Assembly (NCBI GenBank): GCA_002050275.1
Contig: MWTB01000018.1
Location: 26,013 to 90,012, forward strand
Direction: 5' to 3'
Length of the DNA stretch: 64,000 nucleotides
Origin: Anaerolineae bacterium UTCFX1
Lineage (GTDB): Bacteria; Chloroflexota; Anaerolineae; Anaerolineales; Villigracilaceae
This document shows, piece after piece, positions 1-8,505 of this stretch. Below the pieces are notes generated by a model. The model searched no databases, was not told the DNA's origin, and was given only the letters and a program-made list of their open reading frames with translations. Both the position numbers and the translations under genes were made by a program. How positions within the stretch are numbered: the stretch's first letter is position 1; each line of letters begins with the position of its first letter.

Positions 1-1
1 T

Positions 2-109
2 AATAAAGAGTTATATGGCGGTGGGCTTGATAGAGAGTTTTGGGTTGATCACATGAAATACTGGCCCAACACAAGCCCAACTCCTCCGGCATATACACAT
101 GGATGGTAA
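2..109 (+). CDS. C-terminal end of an unknown protein (partial)
   Basis: An open frame enters from the left edge and runs 35 codons to a TAA at 107-109. The tail is rich in aromatic residues, Gly and Pro (it ends PPAYTHGW). I do not recognise it. It is kept because the frame is open from the edge and a hairpin that could end its transcript follows about 35 nt downstream. It could still be a chance frame. Confidence 0.35.
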   Translation, partial: NKELYGGGLDREFWVDHMKYWPNTSPTPPAYTHGW

Positions 110-142
110 AAATAGATAAATAAGCCAATCTGTTACAAGGTC

Positions 143-181
143 AGGATGCAAAACCCTTGCAATTGTTTGGTTTTGCATCTT
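143..181 (+). terminator. Hairpin, possible terminator
   Basis: An 11-bp stem (145-155 with 169-179) encloses a 13-nt loop between the partial ORF and the next gene. The T-run after it is poor, so termination is an inference from position and stem strength. Confidence 0.4.
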
Positions 182-215
182 GAATCTATCATAGTGGTCA
201 AAGAAAGTACACTAA

Positions 216-1163
216 ATGTTTTTTGAAAAAACAATAATCTCCTCTTTTATTTTAGTGATTTGTGCGCTTAATCTTGCGGGATGCTCAATTTCAGGCGCAT
301 CAGCAAACCCGTCTGGTATTACCAAGCCTGGAGTTAAGTCTGCTGAGGCTGATACGCCAATACCAGTTTTATCAACGCCACCTGCGGTTGCTACTGTTCC
401 ATCTGAGATGGCAGGTTGTAAAACCGTTTATGATGTTGTGTTTTGCGTCCAGGAAGTTACACGAACTGAATCGGAAACGCAAGTGAAACTTAAGATTTTG
501 GTTGAAAGCAATATGGTCAGTGGCAGCGGAAATTCGTTTATTTTCCCTGATGATGAGCGCGGCCTTTATCCAGCGCTATTGGATGAACAAGGACATTCAT
601 ATTCATTGAAGGAAACAGCCGACAACTATTGGGCGGAATTCGATAATACGGAACGTGTTTACTTCCAAACACTTTACTTCGATGTTATACCAGCTGACTT
701 GAAGAAAATTACAGTATCTTTGCCAATGGTGACTATTGATTCCCCTTCGCAGGCAAAAGGTTTTCAGCTTGACCTTGGGGTAAATCCCCAACCTGGGCAA
801 GTGCTTGACTTGGATGTTACGATAACTATTGATGGACAAACTCTTCACTTTGTAAAAGCGGAGTTTGAAGGCGACGGTGTTAATTCTTTACGGGGTACAT
901 TTTATACAGACCCGTTAGATTTACCGGACGATATTTATTCCATGACTCCGTTGTTCATAGAACGAGAAAGAGACGTTATTTTTGGATCAAAATGGGGCAT
1001 GAATGGTTTGCCTTTGCGGATATTTGCAGACCTTGTTATCCCATCAGGAAAATCATCTGGCTCAACTCAGAACACCTACATTTCGGGGGCGTTGAATTTA
1101 GATGTGGAGAGAATTACTTATTGGTATCGTGGTCCTTTTGAAATTACGATCCAGATTCCGTAA
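216..1163 (+). CDS. Putative lipoprotein, unknown function
   Basis: 315 aa. The N-terminus is a lipoprotein signal peptide: a hydrophobic stretch (about residues 7-19) and a lipobox L20-A21-G22-C23, so the mature protein should be lipid-anchored on the outer face of the membrane. A Ser/Pro/Ala-rich linker (about 24-65) leads to a region of probable beta-strands (about 68-310). The pattern faintly recalls the extracytoplasmic DUF4179/DUF5643 type of domain, but this is only an impression. The upstream Shine-Dalgarno sequence is weak (AAAGAAAG, 200-207). It stands alone, convergent with the methyltransferase at 1201-2124 and separated from it by a hairpin terminator. Base composition is more AT-rich than the dcw operon that follows. 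Confidence 0.75.
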   Translation: MFFEKTIISSFILVICALNLAGCSISGASANPSGITKPGVKSAEADTPIPVLSTPPAVATVPSEMAGCKTVYDVVFCVQEVTRTESETQVKLKILVESNMVSGSGNSFIFPDDERGLYPALLDEQGHSYSLKETADNYWAEFDNTERVYFQTLYFDVIPADLKKITVSLPMVTIDSPSQAKGFQLDLGVNPQPGQVLDLDVTITIDGQTLHFVKAEFEGDGVNSLRGTFYTDPLDLPDDIYSMTPLFIERERDVIFGSKWGMNGLPLRIFADLVIPSGKSSGSTQNTYISGALNLDVERITYWYRGPFEITIQIP

Positions 1164-1166
1164 CGA

Positions 1167-1202
1167 AACTGGCGACTCAATAGGTCGGTCGCCAGTTGTT
1201 TT
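1167..1202. terminator. Bidirectional terminator between convergent genes
   Basis: A perfect 10-bp stem (1167-1176 with 1188-1197), an 11-nt loop and GTTTTA after it on the plus strand. It sits between the plus-strand lipoprotein stop and the minus-strand methyltransferase stop, and probably serves both. Confidence 0.65.
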
Positions 1203-2124
1203 AAACGCTGGAACTAAAGTTTTTCCACCGTGCATACACCGCCTGCGACAATAACCTCCCTGCGCTTTGCTCGCGCGTGACCAACTCTCCGCTTTCCACT
1301 TTCCCGCTAAACTCCTTCATCATATCATCCATGGCTTGGGCAATGTGAATTGCCGAGGCTCGCACTGCGTAAATCGTTGTCACAACAAACAGCGGGTTAT
1401 CACTCAAACACGCGCGGCACGCTTCGAGCAATGTTGGCAGTGATTTATACACTTCCCACACTTCGCCTTTCGGTCCGCGCCCGAACTTGGGCGGATCTAA
1501 AATGATCCCATCGTACTTCACGCCGCGCCGCGCTTCGCGTTGCACGAACTTCAACGCGTCATCCACGATCCAGCGGATGGGCGTGTCGCTCAACTCTGAC
1601 AACTCCTGATTCTCCCGCGCCCAACTCACAGACTTCTTCGACGCGTCCACGTGAGTCACTTTCGCTCCAGCCGATGCGGCGGCGAGAGTGGCAAGACCCG
1701 TATACCCAAAAAGATTTAAAACATTTACATCTTTGCGTTCTTGGCGCGCTTCGCGGTTAATTAGATTAGCAAACCAATCCCAATGCGCCGCAACCTCAGG
1801 AAAGACTCCAAGATGCCGACCGGGAGTTGTCATCACTTTAAATGTGAGTCCGCTCTTTGAATGGGGGAGTGGATAATTCATCGTCCAATGATCAGCCACT
1901 TTCTTTTTTAAGTCCCAATGTCCGCCGCTTTCCTCGCCCGTGGAAATGAAGACTGCATCTGCGTTTTTCCACTCGGATGTCAACGCACGCTTCCACATTG
2001 CCTGCGACTCGGGACGCGCAAAAACATATTCGCCGAATCGTTCCAACTTCAACCCGTCGCCGCTGTCGAGCAGGGCGTAATCTTTCCATCCAGCGACTTC
2101 AAGTAATGTGAATGACTTTTCCAA
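1201..2124 (-). CDS. Class I SAM-dependent methyltransferase, RlmI/RlmK-like
   Basis: 307 aa. The C-terminal two thirds is a Rossmann-type SAM methyltransferase. SAM-binding motif I is NLFGYTG (137-143), an acidic residue for the ribose follows in THVDAS (157-162), and the catalytic motif IV is DPPKFGRG (210-217). DPPKF is typical of the COG1092 family, which includes 23S rRNA m5C methyltransferases such as RlmI. The usual N-terminal PUA domain is not evident, so the substrate (rRNA or another RNA) is inferred only from the family. The start is a TTG at 2124 with GGAGG about 9 nt upstream. It is a single gene, divergent from the dcw operon. Confidence 0.8.
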   Translation of the reverse strand: MEKSFTLLEVAGWKDYALLDSGDGLKLERFGEYVFARPESQAMWKRALTSEWKNADAVFISTGEESGGHWDLKKKVADHWTMNYPLPHSKSGLTFKVMTTPGRHLGVFPEVAAHWDWFANLINREARQERKDVNVLNLFGYTGLATLAAASAGAKVTHVDASKKSVSWARENQELSELSDTPIRWIVDDALKFVQREARRGVKYDGIILDPPKFGRGPKGEVWEVYKSLPTLLEACRACLSDNPLFVVTTIYAVRASAIHIAQAMDDMMKEFSGKVESGELVTREQSAGRLLSQAVYARWKNFSSSV

Positions 2125-2269
2125 TTTTCCAATCCTCCAGAGTTACACATAATACGATCTAACTAATTCTGTGAGTTATTTTCTCATATCTTGCTGCCAG
2201 TTGCTGGTTATCGCTCTCTAAACGGCTTGAATAAACGGTAAAGCGGGTGACAGAAATGCGTTAAAAACC

Positions 2270-2297
2270 TTGATTTTTCCCTCGAAAGGCGTATAAT
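2270..2297 (+). promoter_or_regulatory. Sigma70-type promoter of the dcw operon
   Basis: The -35 hexamer TTGATT (2270-2275) and -10 hexamer TATAAT (2292-2297) are separated by 16 nt. This places transcription start near 2304, about 70 nt before mraZ. Confidence 0.75.
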
Positions 2298-2298
2298 A

Positions 2299-2328
2299 TG
2301 GTACAAAGTGGTAAGAAGTGGTAAGGGC
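2299..2328 (+). promoter_or_regulatory. Candidate MraZ operator: three 10-bp direct repeats
   Basis: Three head-to-tail 10-mers, each beginning TGGTA (at 2299, 2309 and 2319), start just after the -10 box and cover the expected transcription start. Known MraZ operators are short G-rich boxes repeated every 10 bp just upstream of mraZ, contacted by the ring-shaped MraZ oligomer. Here the box is TGGTA rather than the TGGGN described for E. coli. Autorepression by the product of 2374-2823 is inferred. Confidence 0.7.
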
Positions 2329-2373
2329 GCCGGCATCCCCGGCGCTCGCCAATTAAAAGGATAAATAGCACAA

Positions 2374-2823
2374 ATGTTCTTAGGTCAGTTCTATCACAAT
2401 CTCGATGATAAAGGGCGCTTGATGATTCCTGCGCGCTATCGCGATTTGTTAGCGGCTGGCGCCTTCATCACGCAAGGATTCGACAAATGCCTGATGGTGA
2501 TGACCGATGCGTACTTCAAAGAAGTGTACGAGCGCATCAACAATATGAACATGGCGGATGCATCCGCTCGCATGTTGCGCCGACTCATCCTCTCGAACGC
2601 GTACCCAGTGGAAGTGGATAAAGTCGGGCGCATCCTTGTCCCGCAAAACCTGCGCGAGTTTCTCGGCATCACTAGCGGCGAACTCACGGTGGCGGGGCAG
2701 GGCGATTACTTTGAAGTGTGGACTCCTGTCGATTGGAAAACACAGATGGACAAATTGCAGGATGTCGAAGCGAATGAACAACGCTTCTCCACGCTCGATC
2801 TTTCAAAGAACAATTCGGTGTAG
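2374..2823 (+). CDS. mraZ: Transcriptional regulator MraZ
   Basis: 149 aa, the family's usual length. It has two SpoVT/AbrB-like DNA-binding halves: the first holds LDDKGRLMIP (10-19), the second a matching VDKVGRILVP in the second half, each with the conserved D-x3-R signature. MraZ forms a ring and binds 10-bp-spaced repeats upstream of its own gene to repress the dcw operon. Matching repeats lie at 2299-2328. It is the first gene of the operon, followed by rsmH after 64 nt. Confidence 0.95.
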   Translation: MFLGQFYHNLDDKGRLMIPARYRDLLAAGAFITQGFDKCLMVMTDAYFKEVYERINNMNMADASARMLRRLILSNAYPVEVDKVGRILVPQNLREFLGITSGELTVAGQGDYFEVWTPVDWKTQMDKLQDVEANEQRFSTLDLSKNNSV

Positions 2824-2879
2824 GGGCGGACCGATGTGTCCGCCCTGATGGCAAAAGGCAGACACGCAGATCTGCCCTA
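2824..2879. repeat. Palindromic repeats between mraZ and rsmH
   Basis: A perfect 8-bp hairpin (GGGCGGAC 2824-2831 with 2838-2845) is followed by a second short inverted repeat built on GGCAGA/TCTGCC (about 2857-2876). They look like dispersed intergenic palindromes rather than a terminator: there is no T-run and the operon clearly continues. Confidence 0.5.
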
Positions 2880-2887
2880 CGTGTCAC

Positions 2888-3802
2888 ATGATGCACAAAC
2901 CTGTACTTTACCAAGAGATTATACACGCGTTGCAACCTCGTCGCGGAGGGCGCTATGTGGACGGGACACTCGGCGCGGGCGGTCACGCTCGCGGAATTTT
3001 GGAGGCGTCTGCGCCAGATGGGCAACTGCTGGGTCTCGATGTAGATCCGCAGGCGTTGGCGATCGCTCGTGAGACCTTGGCTCCTTACGAACATCGCATC
3101 CATCTGGCGCAAGCCTCCCACACGACTCTCTCGGCGCAGTTGAAGACTCTCCAATGGGATTCGGTGGACGGTATCGTCCTCGACCTCGGCGCATCCTCCA
3201 TGCAATTCGATACGCCCGAGCGCGGCTTCTCGTTTCAATATGACGCTCCGCTCGACATGCGATTTGGTCCGCAAGCGTTGCAGTCCGCGGCAGACATCGT
3301 CAACACCTATTCCGAAAGCGAGCTTGCGGATGTGCTGTACGAATACGGCGAGGAACGCGACTCTCGCAAACTCGCGCGGGCCATCGTCAAAGCCAGACCG
3401 CTTCACACGACGGGCGAGCTGGTCGCAGTCATTGAGGCAGTTTCCCCCCGTCGAGGGAATCGTGTCCACCCCGCGACGCGAACCTTCCAAGCGTTGCGAA
3501 TCGCGGTGAACGACGAGTTGGCATCGGCGGCGAAAACGCTGCCACAAGCCGTAACCAGCCTCCACGTCGGAGGCAGACTCGCAGTGATCTCCTTCCACTC
3601 GTTGGAAGATCGGATCGTCAAAGATTTTTTTAGAGAACAAAGCAAAGACTTGGTCAATCCGCCTTACGAAAAGTTGTACGAGGTAGAACGCAAGGCGACG
3701 ATCAAAGAGGTAAACCGAAAACCGATCTTGCCCTCGGAAGAAGAAACGAAAAACAATCCGAGAGCCCGCAGCGCGAAACTTCGCGTTGCACAAAAATTGT
3801 AA
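2888..3802 (+). CDS. rsmH: 16S rRNA (cytosine-1402-N4)-methyltransferase RsmH
   Basis: 304 aa. RsmH (MraW) methylates N4 of C1402 in the 16S rRNA decoding centre with SAM. The start is typical (MHKPVLYQEII), followed by SAM motif I (DGTLGAGGHA), DIVLDLGASSMQFD-like residues in the middle and a conserved C-terminal part (VISFHSLEDRIVK). Two adjacent ATGs (2888 and 2891) could both serve; neither has a clear Shine-Dalgarno site. Position after mraZ is canonical. Confidence 0.95.
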   Translation: MMHKPVLYQEIIHALQPRRGGRYVDGTLGAGGHARGILEASAPDGQLLGLDVDPQALAIARETLAPYEHRIHLAQASHTTLSAQLKTLQWDSVDGIVLDLGASSMQFDTPERGFSFQYDAPLDMRFGPQALQSAADIVNTYSESELADVLYEYGEERDSRKLARAIVKARPLHTTGELVAVIEAVSPRRGNRVHPATRTFQALRIAVNDELASAAKTLPQAVTSLHVGGRLAVISFHSLEDRIVKDFFREQSKDLVNPPYEKLYEVERKATIKEVNRKPILPSEEETKNNPRARSAKLRVAQKL

Positions 3803-3803
3803 A

Positions 3804-3856
3804 GCCGACTTCAGTCGGCAGTATTCATAGACACTGTATTGCCGGCTGAAGTCGGC
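3804..3856. repeat. REP-like paired palindromes
   Basis: Two 16-nt palindromes, GCCGACTTCAGTCGGC (3804-3819) and a one-mismatch inverted copy (3841-3856), lie 21 nt apart between rsmH and the ftsL-like gene. The layout resembles REP/BIME-type intergenic repeats found in many copies per genome. Copy number cannot be judged here. Confidence 0.55.
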
Positions 3857-3891
3857 GGTACGCGACCAATCGCCCTAATATAAAGGTCGTT

Positions 3892-4347
3892 ATGCAAGTA
3901 ACACAGATCATCCATGCTTATAAACAAGCCCCGTGGCGCGTTCAGCGCCAATATACGGGCGCGTTTTTGCTTATCGTGATCGGCATTGCAATGATTGCAG
4001 CGCTGTATCTCATGGTCTCTGCGCGCGCGGCGATTACTGGACGCGAGATTCAAAGCCTGCGGGATGAAATTATCGTGACTCGGCGCATCAATGCCGACCT
4101 TGAAGCGCGGATCGGCGATTTGACCTCGACTAGCGCGATGCAACAGCGCGCGCGCCAGCTGAATTACCGTCCGGTGCTGCCGGGCGAATTGGAGTATTTG
4201 GCGGTGCCGAACTTTTTCGTCCCTGAGCCGGCGATTCTTCTCGCGGCGCAGGATACGACTGAGTTTGAACGCATCGTTCCGCCGGAGTACACGCAATCGT
4301 TGATCGAATGGTTTGACGAACGCATTCGCTTGGGAGGCGCGCAGTAA
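3892..4347 (+). CDS. FtsL/DivIC-like division protein
   Basis: 151 aa. A short cytoplasmic N-terminus precedes one membrane segment (about 22-45) and then a coiled coil (about 50-90, SLRDEI through MQQRARQL). This is the layout of FtsL and DivIC, which form the FtsQLB (DivIB-FtsL-DivIC) complex that activates the FtsWI synthase at the septum. Sequence conservation in these families is low, so the call rests on architecture and on its place between rsmH and ftsI. A good Shine-Dalgarno AAAGG lies at 3881-3885. The C-terminal 50 residues beyond the coil are longer than in typical FtsL. Confidence 0.75.
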   Translation: MQVTQIIHAYKQAPWRVQRQYTGAFLLIVIGIAMIAALYLMVSARAAITGREIQSLRDEIIVTRRINADLEARIGDLTSTSAMQQRARQLNYRPVLPGELEYLAVPNFFVPEPAILLAAQDTTEFERIVPPEYTQSLIEWFDERIRLGGAQ

Positions 4348-4348
4348 C

Positions 4349-6085
4349 ATGCGTCAACAGTATGCGATCCGCTCGCTATTCCTTATTTTCTGCTTTGCGT
4401 TGGCGGGGCTGAGTATTCTCGCGCAAATGATCCGTATTCAGAACAGCGAGCAGGCATCGGTCTTTCTATCGCAAGGCGATCTGTACGCCGGTGAGTTTCG
4501 CACGTTCTATCCCGAACGCGGGTTAATCTATGACCGCAATGGTTACCTGCTCGCTGGCAACCGGACGGTCTATGAAGTAGGCGTGAACTTATCCGATTTG
4601 AACGATCCCGAATCGGTTGCATATAGCCTCAGCGTACACCTCGGATTAACGTATGACGAAGTGTATAACCGGCTGACTGATTTTCCCGATACGTGGCGCT
4701 ATGTTGTGATTCAAGATTATGTGGATGCGGACGTTGTCGCTTCGTTGCAAGAGCTCATTCAACAGATGAAAGACGTCGGCGATCGGCGTTTGAACGGGAT
4801 TGCGTTCCATCCGCATTTTCAGCGCAGTTATCCTGAAGATACGCTTGCCTCGAATGTGCTAGGCTTTGTCGCGCGCGATGGTCGCGGATATTTTGGCATT
4901 GAAGAGAAGTATAACGACTTACTAGCCGGTAACCCGGTACAAGTCTGGGTGCCGAGCGACCCGAACAAAGCCACTGAAATTCCGCGCGTTCCGAACGGCA
5001 CCGATCTAGCGCTGACGATCAACCGCGACTTGCAAGCGCGCGTCGAATCTATCCTGGACGATTCGCTGGCCCAATATGGCGCGGCGAACGGCGCGATCGT
5101 AGTGATGGATCCGCACAACGGAGAGATTCTGGCGATGGCAACGACCCCGCGCATGGATTTGAATAATTACAATGCGTACTTCTCTTTGTACGATAACGGA
5201 AGCCAGTACAACCGCGTTGTGAACATGGCGTATGAGCCCGGTTCGGTGTTGAAAATTCTGACGATGGCGGCGGCGATTGACAATGGAACCGTTGTGCCGC
5301 AGACGACATTTTTGGATACCGGCTCGATTCAGATCGGCGGCGCGGTCGTTTGGAACTGGAATCGCGATTCATGGGGACTGCAAGACATGACTGGTTGCCT
5401 GCAGCATTCGTTGAACGTGTGTATGACCTGGCTTTCTACTCAGATGGGTCCGAGCGTGTTCTATGGTTACATGGAACGTTTTGGGCTAGGGCGCCGCACC
5501 GGCATAGACCTTGCCGATGAGGCGTTAGGCAGGCTTAAAACCCCCGGCGATTCGGATTGGTACATTGTTGACCTCGGCACGAACGCCTTCGGACAGGGCG
5601 TCTCAGTCACTGCGATGCAAATGTTGATGGCGTCTTCTGCCTTTGCCAATGATGGGAAGATGGTCACGCCGCATGTTTTATATTCCATGCTGCGCGACGG
5701 ACATCAATATAACGTTCCTTCGCAACATGGCGGTTCGCCGATCTCTGCGCAAACGGCGCGCACCTTGAATAACATGCTGGCGAACTCGCTTGAAGCCGAA
5801 GCCTCCAGCGCGTTGTTGCCGGGTTATCGCGTGGCGGGTAAAACGGGCACCGCTCAAATCCCTACCGATTATGGCTATGATCCTTCCAAAACGAATGCGT
5901 CTTTCATCGGTTGGGGTCCAGTGGATGATCCGCAATTTATGATCTATATCTGGCTCCAGCAACCCACGTCATCGCCGTGGAGTTCGGAGACTGCCGCGCC
6001 TGTCTTCTCTAAAGTTGCCGAACAGACTGTGATTCTGCTCAATATCCCGCCCGATAACGTCCGTCTGGCGCTTTCATCAAAATAA
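4349..6085 (+). CDS. ftsI: Class B penicillin-binding protein, FtsI/PBP3-like
   Basis: 578 aa from the ATG at 4349, preceded by GGGAGG (4332-4337) and 1 nt after the previous stop. One N-terminal membrane anchor (about 7-27), a pedestal/dimerisation domain, then the transpeptidase domain with all three active-site motifs: S299-V-L-K302, S354-L-N356 and K498-T-G-T501. FtsI cross-links septal peptidoglycan in the periplasmic or outer space, together with FtsW. The Thr after KTG is normal for class B enzymes. No PASTA domain is present. Confidence 0.93.
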   Translation: MRQQYAIRSLFLIFCFALAGLSILAQMIRIQNSEQASVFLSQGDLYAGEFRTFYPERGLIYDRNGYLLAGNRTVYEVGVNLSDLNDPESVAYSLSVHLGLTYDEVYNRLTDFPDTWRYVVIQDYVDADVVASLQELIQQMKDVGDRRLNGIAFHPHFQRSYPEDTLASNVLGFVARDGRGYFGIEEKYNDLLAGNPVQVWVPSDPNKATEIPRVPNGTDLALTINRDLQARVESILDDSLAQYGAANGAIVVMDPHNGEILAMATTPRMDLNNYNAYFSLYDNGSQYNRVVNMAYEPGSVLKILTMAAAIDNGTVVPQTTFLDTGSIQIGGAVVWNWNRDSWGLQDMTGCLQHSLNVCMTWLSTQMGPSVFYGYMERFGLGRRTGIDLADEALGRLKTPGDSDWYIVDLGTNAFGQGVSVTAMQMLMASSAFANDGKMVTPHVLYSMLRDGHQYNVPSQHGGSPISAQTARTLNNMLANSLEAEASSALLPGYRVAGKTGTAQIPTDYGYDPSKTNASFIGWGPVDDPQFMIYIWLQQPTSSPWSSETAAPVFSKVAEQTVILLNIPPDNVRLALSSK

Positions 6086-6089
6086 TAAC

Positions 6090-7514
6090 ATGTTGACTAT
6101 TGCAGATGTAATCGAAGCCATTACAAGCCTTCGTCCCTCTTGCGCCGATGTGATCACGGAGGGGGTGATCGATTCGCGCCAAGCGAGTCCCGGCTCGTTG
6201 TTCATCGCTATTCCCGGCGAGAAAGTAGATGGACACGATTTCATTGCCGAAGCGTTTGGACGAGGGGCGTCATTTGCATTAGTTCAACGAGATGTGGACG
6301 CTTCCTTCCGGACCTTTGACCTGCGCGCGCCGTTCTCGCTCGAATCCTTTGTCGAGACGGAATACGCGCCTCCATTCTGCTTACGCGTAGAAAATACTAT
6401 CGCTGCGTTACAACAGATCGCTCGTTTCTGGCGGCGTAAAATGAATGTGCGCATTATCGGCGTAACCGGCAGCGTGGGGAAGTCCACCACGAAAGAGCTT
6501 ATTGCCGAAGTATTGGGTATGCTTTACCATACATTGAAAAGCCCAGGTAATTTGAATAACGAGATCGGCTTGCCGTTGACCCTGCTTAAACTCAGCTCGG
6601 GGCATCAACGCGTTGTCTTAGAGATGGGCTTCTATGTTCCGGGTGAGATCGCGCTCTTGTGCGATATTGCGCTTCCGCAAGTGGGAGTAGTGACGAACAT
6701 TGGCACGGTTCATGCGGAGCGCGCCGGGTCGCAAGAGGCTATTGCGCGCGGCAAGGCGGAATTAGTTCAGGCATTGCCGCCGGCTCCTGAAGGCGTGGCA
6801 ATCCTCAACTTCGACGATGCGTGGGTCCGCAGGATGGAAGAGAAAACAAAAGCACGCGTCTTCTTTTATGGATTATCGCATGAGGCGCATTTATGGGCGG
6901 ATCAAGTTGAAGGATTGGGCTTGGACGGAATCCGTTTCCGGATGCATTATCAAGGCGAGAACTTGCATGTGAAAATTCCGCTGATCGGGCGGCACTCGGT
7001 GCACACCGCATTGCGCGCTGCGGCGGTTGGATTAATGGAAGGGATGAATTGGCAGGAGATTCTCGAGGGGTTGAGTCAAAGACATACTCAATTGCGACTT
7101 ACTGCCGTACGAAGCGCGAACGGCGCTTTGTTGCTGGACGATACCTATAACGCCTCGCCTGAATCTATGCTTGCGGCGTTGAACCTGCTGGACGAGTTGG
7201 ACGGGCGTAAGATCGCCGTATTGGGCGATATGTTTGAGCTGGGCCCGTATGAACGTGGGGGACATGAGATGGTCGGCTTGCGCGCAGCGCGAGTGGCAGA
7301 TGTGTTGCTCACGCTGGGCGAGCGTGCGCATATCATTGCCGAGGCTGCGCGTCGAGCCGGCATGAAAAAATCGTCGGTGTTGGAGTTCGATGCGATCGGG
7401 CCGGCAGTAGGTTGGCTGAGCGCCAACCTGTCGCCGAACGACGTGGCATTGATCAAAGGTTCACACGGTTTGCGCATGGACCGCATCGTCAACTTATTGG
7501 AGACGCGCTCATGA
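6090..7514 (+). CDS. murF: UDP-MurNAc-tripeptide--D-Ala-D-Ala ligase MurF
   Basis: 474 aa, normal for MurF. An N-terminal UDP-substrate domain (DSRQASPGSLFIAIPGEKVDG, 28-48) precedes a central ATPase domain with P-loop GVTGSVGKST (124-133) and the C-terminal ligase domain (DDTYNASPES). It adds D-Ala-D-Ala to the UDP-muramyl tripeptide in the cytoplasm. The KSTTKE and NLNNEIGLPLTLL features separate it from MurE. It begins 4 nt after ftsI, where murE would normally be expected first. Its stop overlaps the mraY start (ATGA). Confidence 0.93.
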   Translation: MLTIADVIEAITSLRPSCADVITEGVIDSRQASPGSLFIAIPGEKVDGHDFIAEAFGRGASFALVQRDVDASFRTFDLRAPFSLESFVETEYAPPFCLRVENTIAALQQIARFWRRKMNVRIIGVTGSVGKSTTKELIAEVLGMLYHTLKSPGNLNNEIGLPLTLLKLSSGHQRVVLEMGFYVPGEIALLCDIALPQVGVVTNIGTVHAERAGSQEAIARGKAELVQALPPAPEGVAILNFDDAWVRRMEEKTKARVFFYGLSHEAHLWADQVEGLGLDGIRFRMHYQGENLHVKIPLIGRHSVHTALRAAAVGLMEGMNWQEILEGLSQRHTQLRLTAVRSANGALLLDDTYNASPESMLAALNLLDELDGRKIAVLGDMFELGPYERGGHEMVGLRAARVADVLLTLGERAHIIAEAARRAGMKKSSVLEFDAIGPAVGWLSANLSPNDVALIKGSHGLRMDRIVNLLETRS

Positions 7515-8503
7515 AACATACTGCGCTGGTATTGGGACTGGCGATGTTCGCATTCGTGATGACCGTCATTTGGGGCGCGCCTTTGTTGCGCGTGCTGCGA
7601 TATTTCAAGATCGGCAAGATCATTCGAGTCGAAGAGCCGGATCAACATCGCATTAAGATGGGCACCCCCACGATGGGCGGCGTGATGTTCATCTTGCCGA
7701 CGTTATTGCTGACCGGGCTGCTCAACGCAGCAGCGGTAATCGGTCTCGATGTGATCGGACGTTCGGTGCTTGTTCCGCTAACCGTGATGGTTCTATTTGG
7801 CATTCTAGGCGCGCTTGACGATTGGGAAGGAATTCGCGGGAAACGTCGCGGCGATGGCATGCGCATACGCACGAAATTCTTGGCGCAGATCGCCCTCGCG
7901 GTAGGGACGGCGTTTGTATTGAAGTATTTGCTCGGTTCGCCAGATGTGTATCTGCCCGGCTATAAATCGCCTATAGATTTGGGGTTTTGGTACATCCCAA
8001 TTGCGGCGTTTGTGATCGTCAGCGAAGCGAACGCGGTTAACTTTACCGACGGACTGGACGGCCTGGCTGGGTTGATTTCTGCGACGGCGTTTGCCGCGTT
8101 TGGCGGCGTAGCGTTGATCGGCGGACAGGTGTACCTCGCGCAATTCTGTTTTATCGTCGTCGGCGCGTTGTTCGGTTTCTTGTGGTTTAACGTGCATCCC
8201 GCCGAGTTGATCATGGGCGATACCGGCTCCATGGCGCTCGGCGCCACGCTGGCAGTGGTGGCGCTGATGACCGGTCACTGGCCTCTCTTGCTTGTTATCG
8301 CCGTTATTCCGTTGAGCGAGGCGTTGAGCGTATCCATTCAGATCGCGTATTTTCGTATTACGAAAGGCAAACGTTTCTTCAAGATGGCTCCGATTCATTT
8401 GCATTTTGAACTGCTTGGATGGAGCGAGACGCAGATTGTGCAACGTTTTTGGTTAATTGGTTTGCTCGCCGGGATGATCGGCGTGGGGCTGGCGTTGATA
8501 TAA
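7511..8503 (+). CDS. mraY: Phospho-MurNAc-pentapeptide transferase MraY
   Basis: 330 aa from the ATG at 7511, which overlaps the murF stop by 4 nt; longer frames upstream lie inside murF. It is a polytopic membrane enzyme (about ten helices) that moves phospho-MurNAc-pentapeptide onto undecaprenyl phosphate to make lipid I. Visible motifs are DQHRIKMGTPTMGG, DDWEG, NAVNFTDGLDGLAG and FKMAPIHLHFELLGW. The last corresponds to the HHH motif but reads H296-L297-H298, so the middle His is Leu. Confidence 0.94.
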   Translation: MKHTALVLGLAMFAFVMTVIWGAPLLRVLRYFKIGKIIRVEEPDQHRIKMGTPTMGGVMFILPTLLLTGLLNAAAVIGLDVIGRSVLVPLTVMVLFGILGALDDWEGIRGKRRGDGMRIRTKFLAQIALAVGTAFVLKYLLGSPDVYLPGYKSPIDLGFWYIPIAAFVIVSEANAVNFTDGLDGLAGLISATAFAAFGGVALIGGQVYLAQFCFIVVGALFGFLWFNVHPAELIMGDTGSMALGATLAVVALMTGHWPLLLVIAVIPLSEALSVSIQIAYFRITKGKRFFKMAPIHLHFELLGWSETQIVQRFWLIGLLAGMIGVGLALI

Positions 8504-8505
8504 CG

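Noticed and set aside
2684..3793. 369-codon minus-strand frame opposite mraZ/rsmH
   Set aside because: It lies antisense to rsmH, a clear gene; its protein is Arg/His-rich without any family feature, typical of a shadow in GC-rich DNA.
6090..7514. Possibility that this gene is murE rather than murF
   Set aside because: The P-loop context, NLNNEIGLPLTLL and the D-Ala-D-Ala ligase ending are MurF features.
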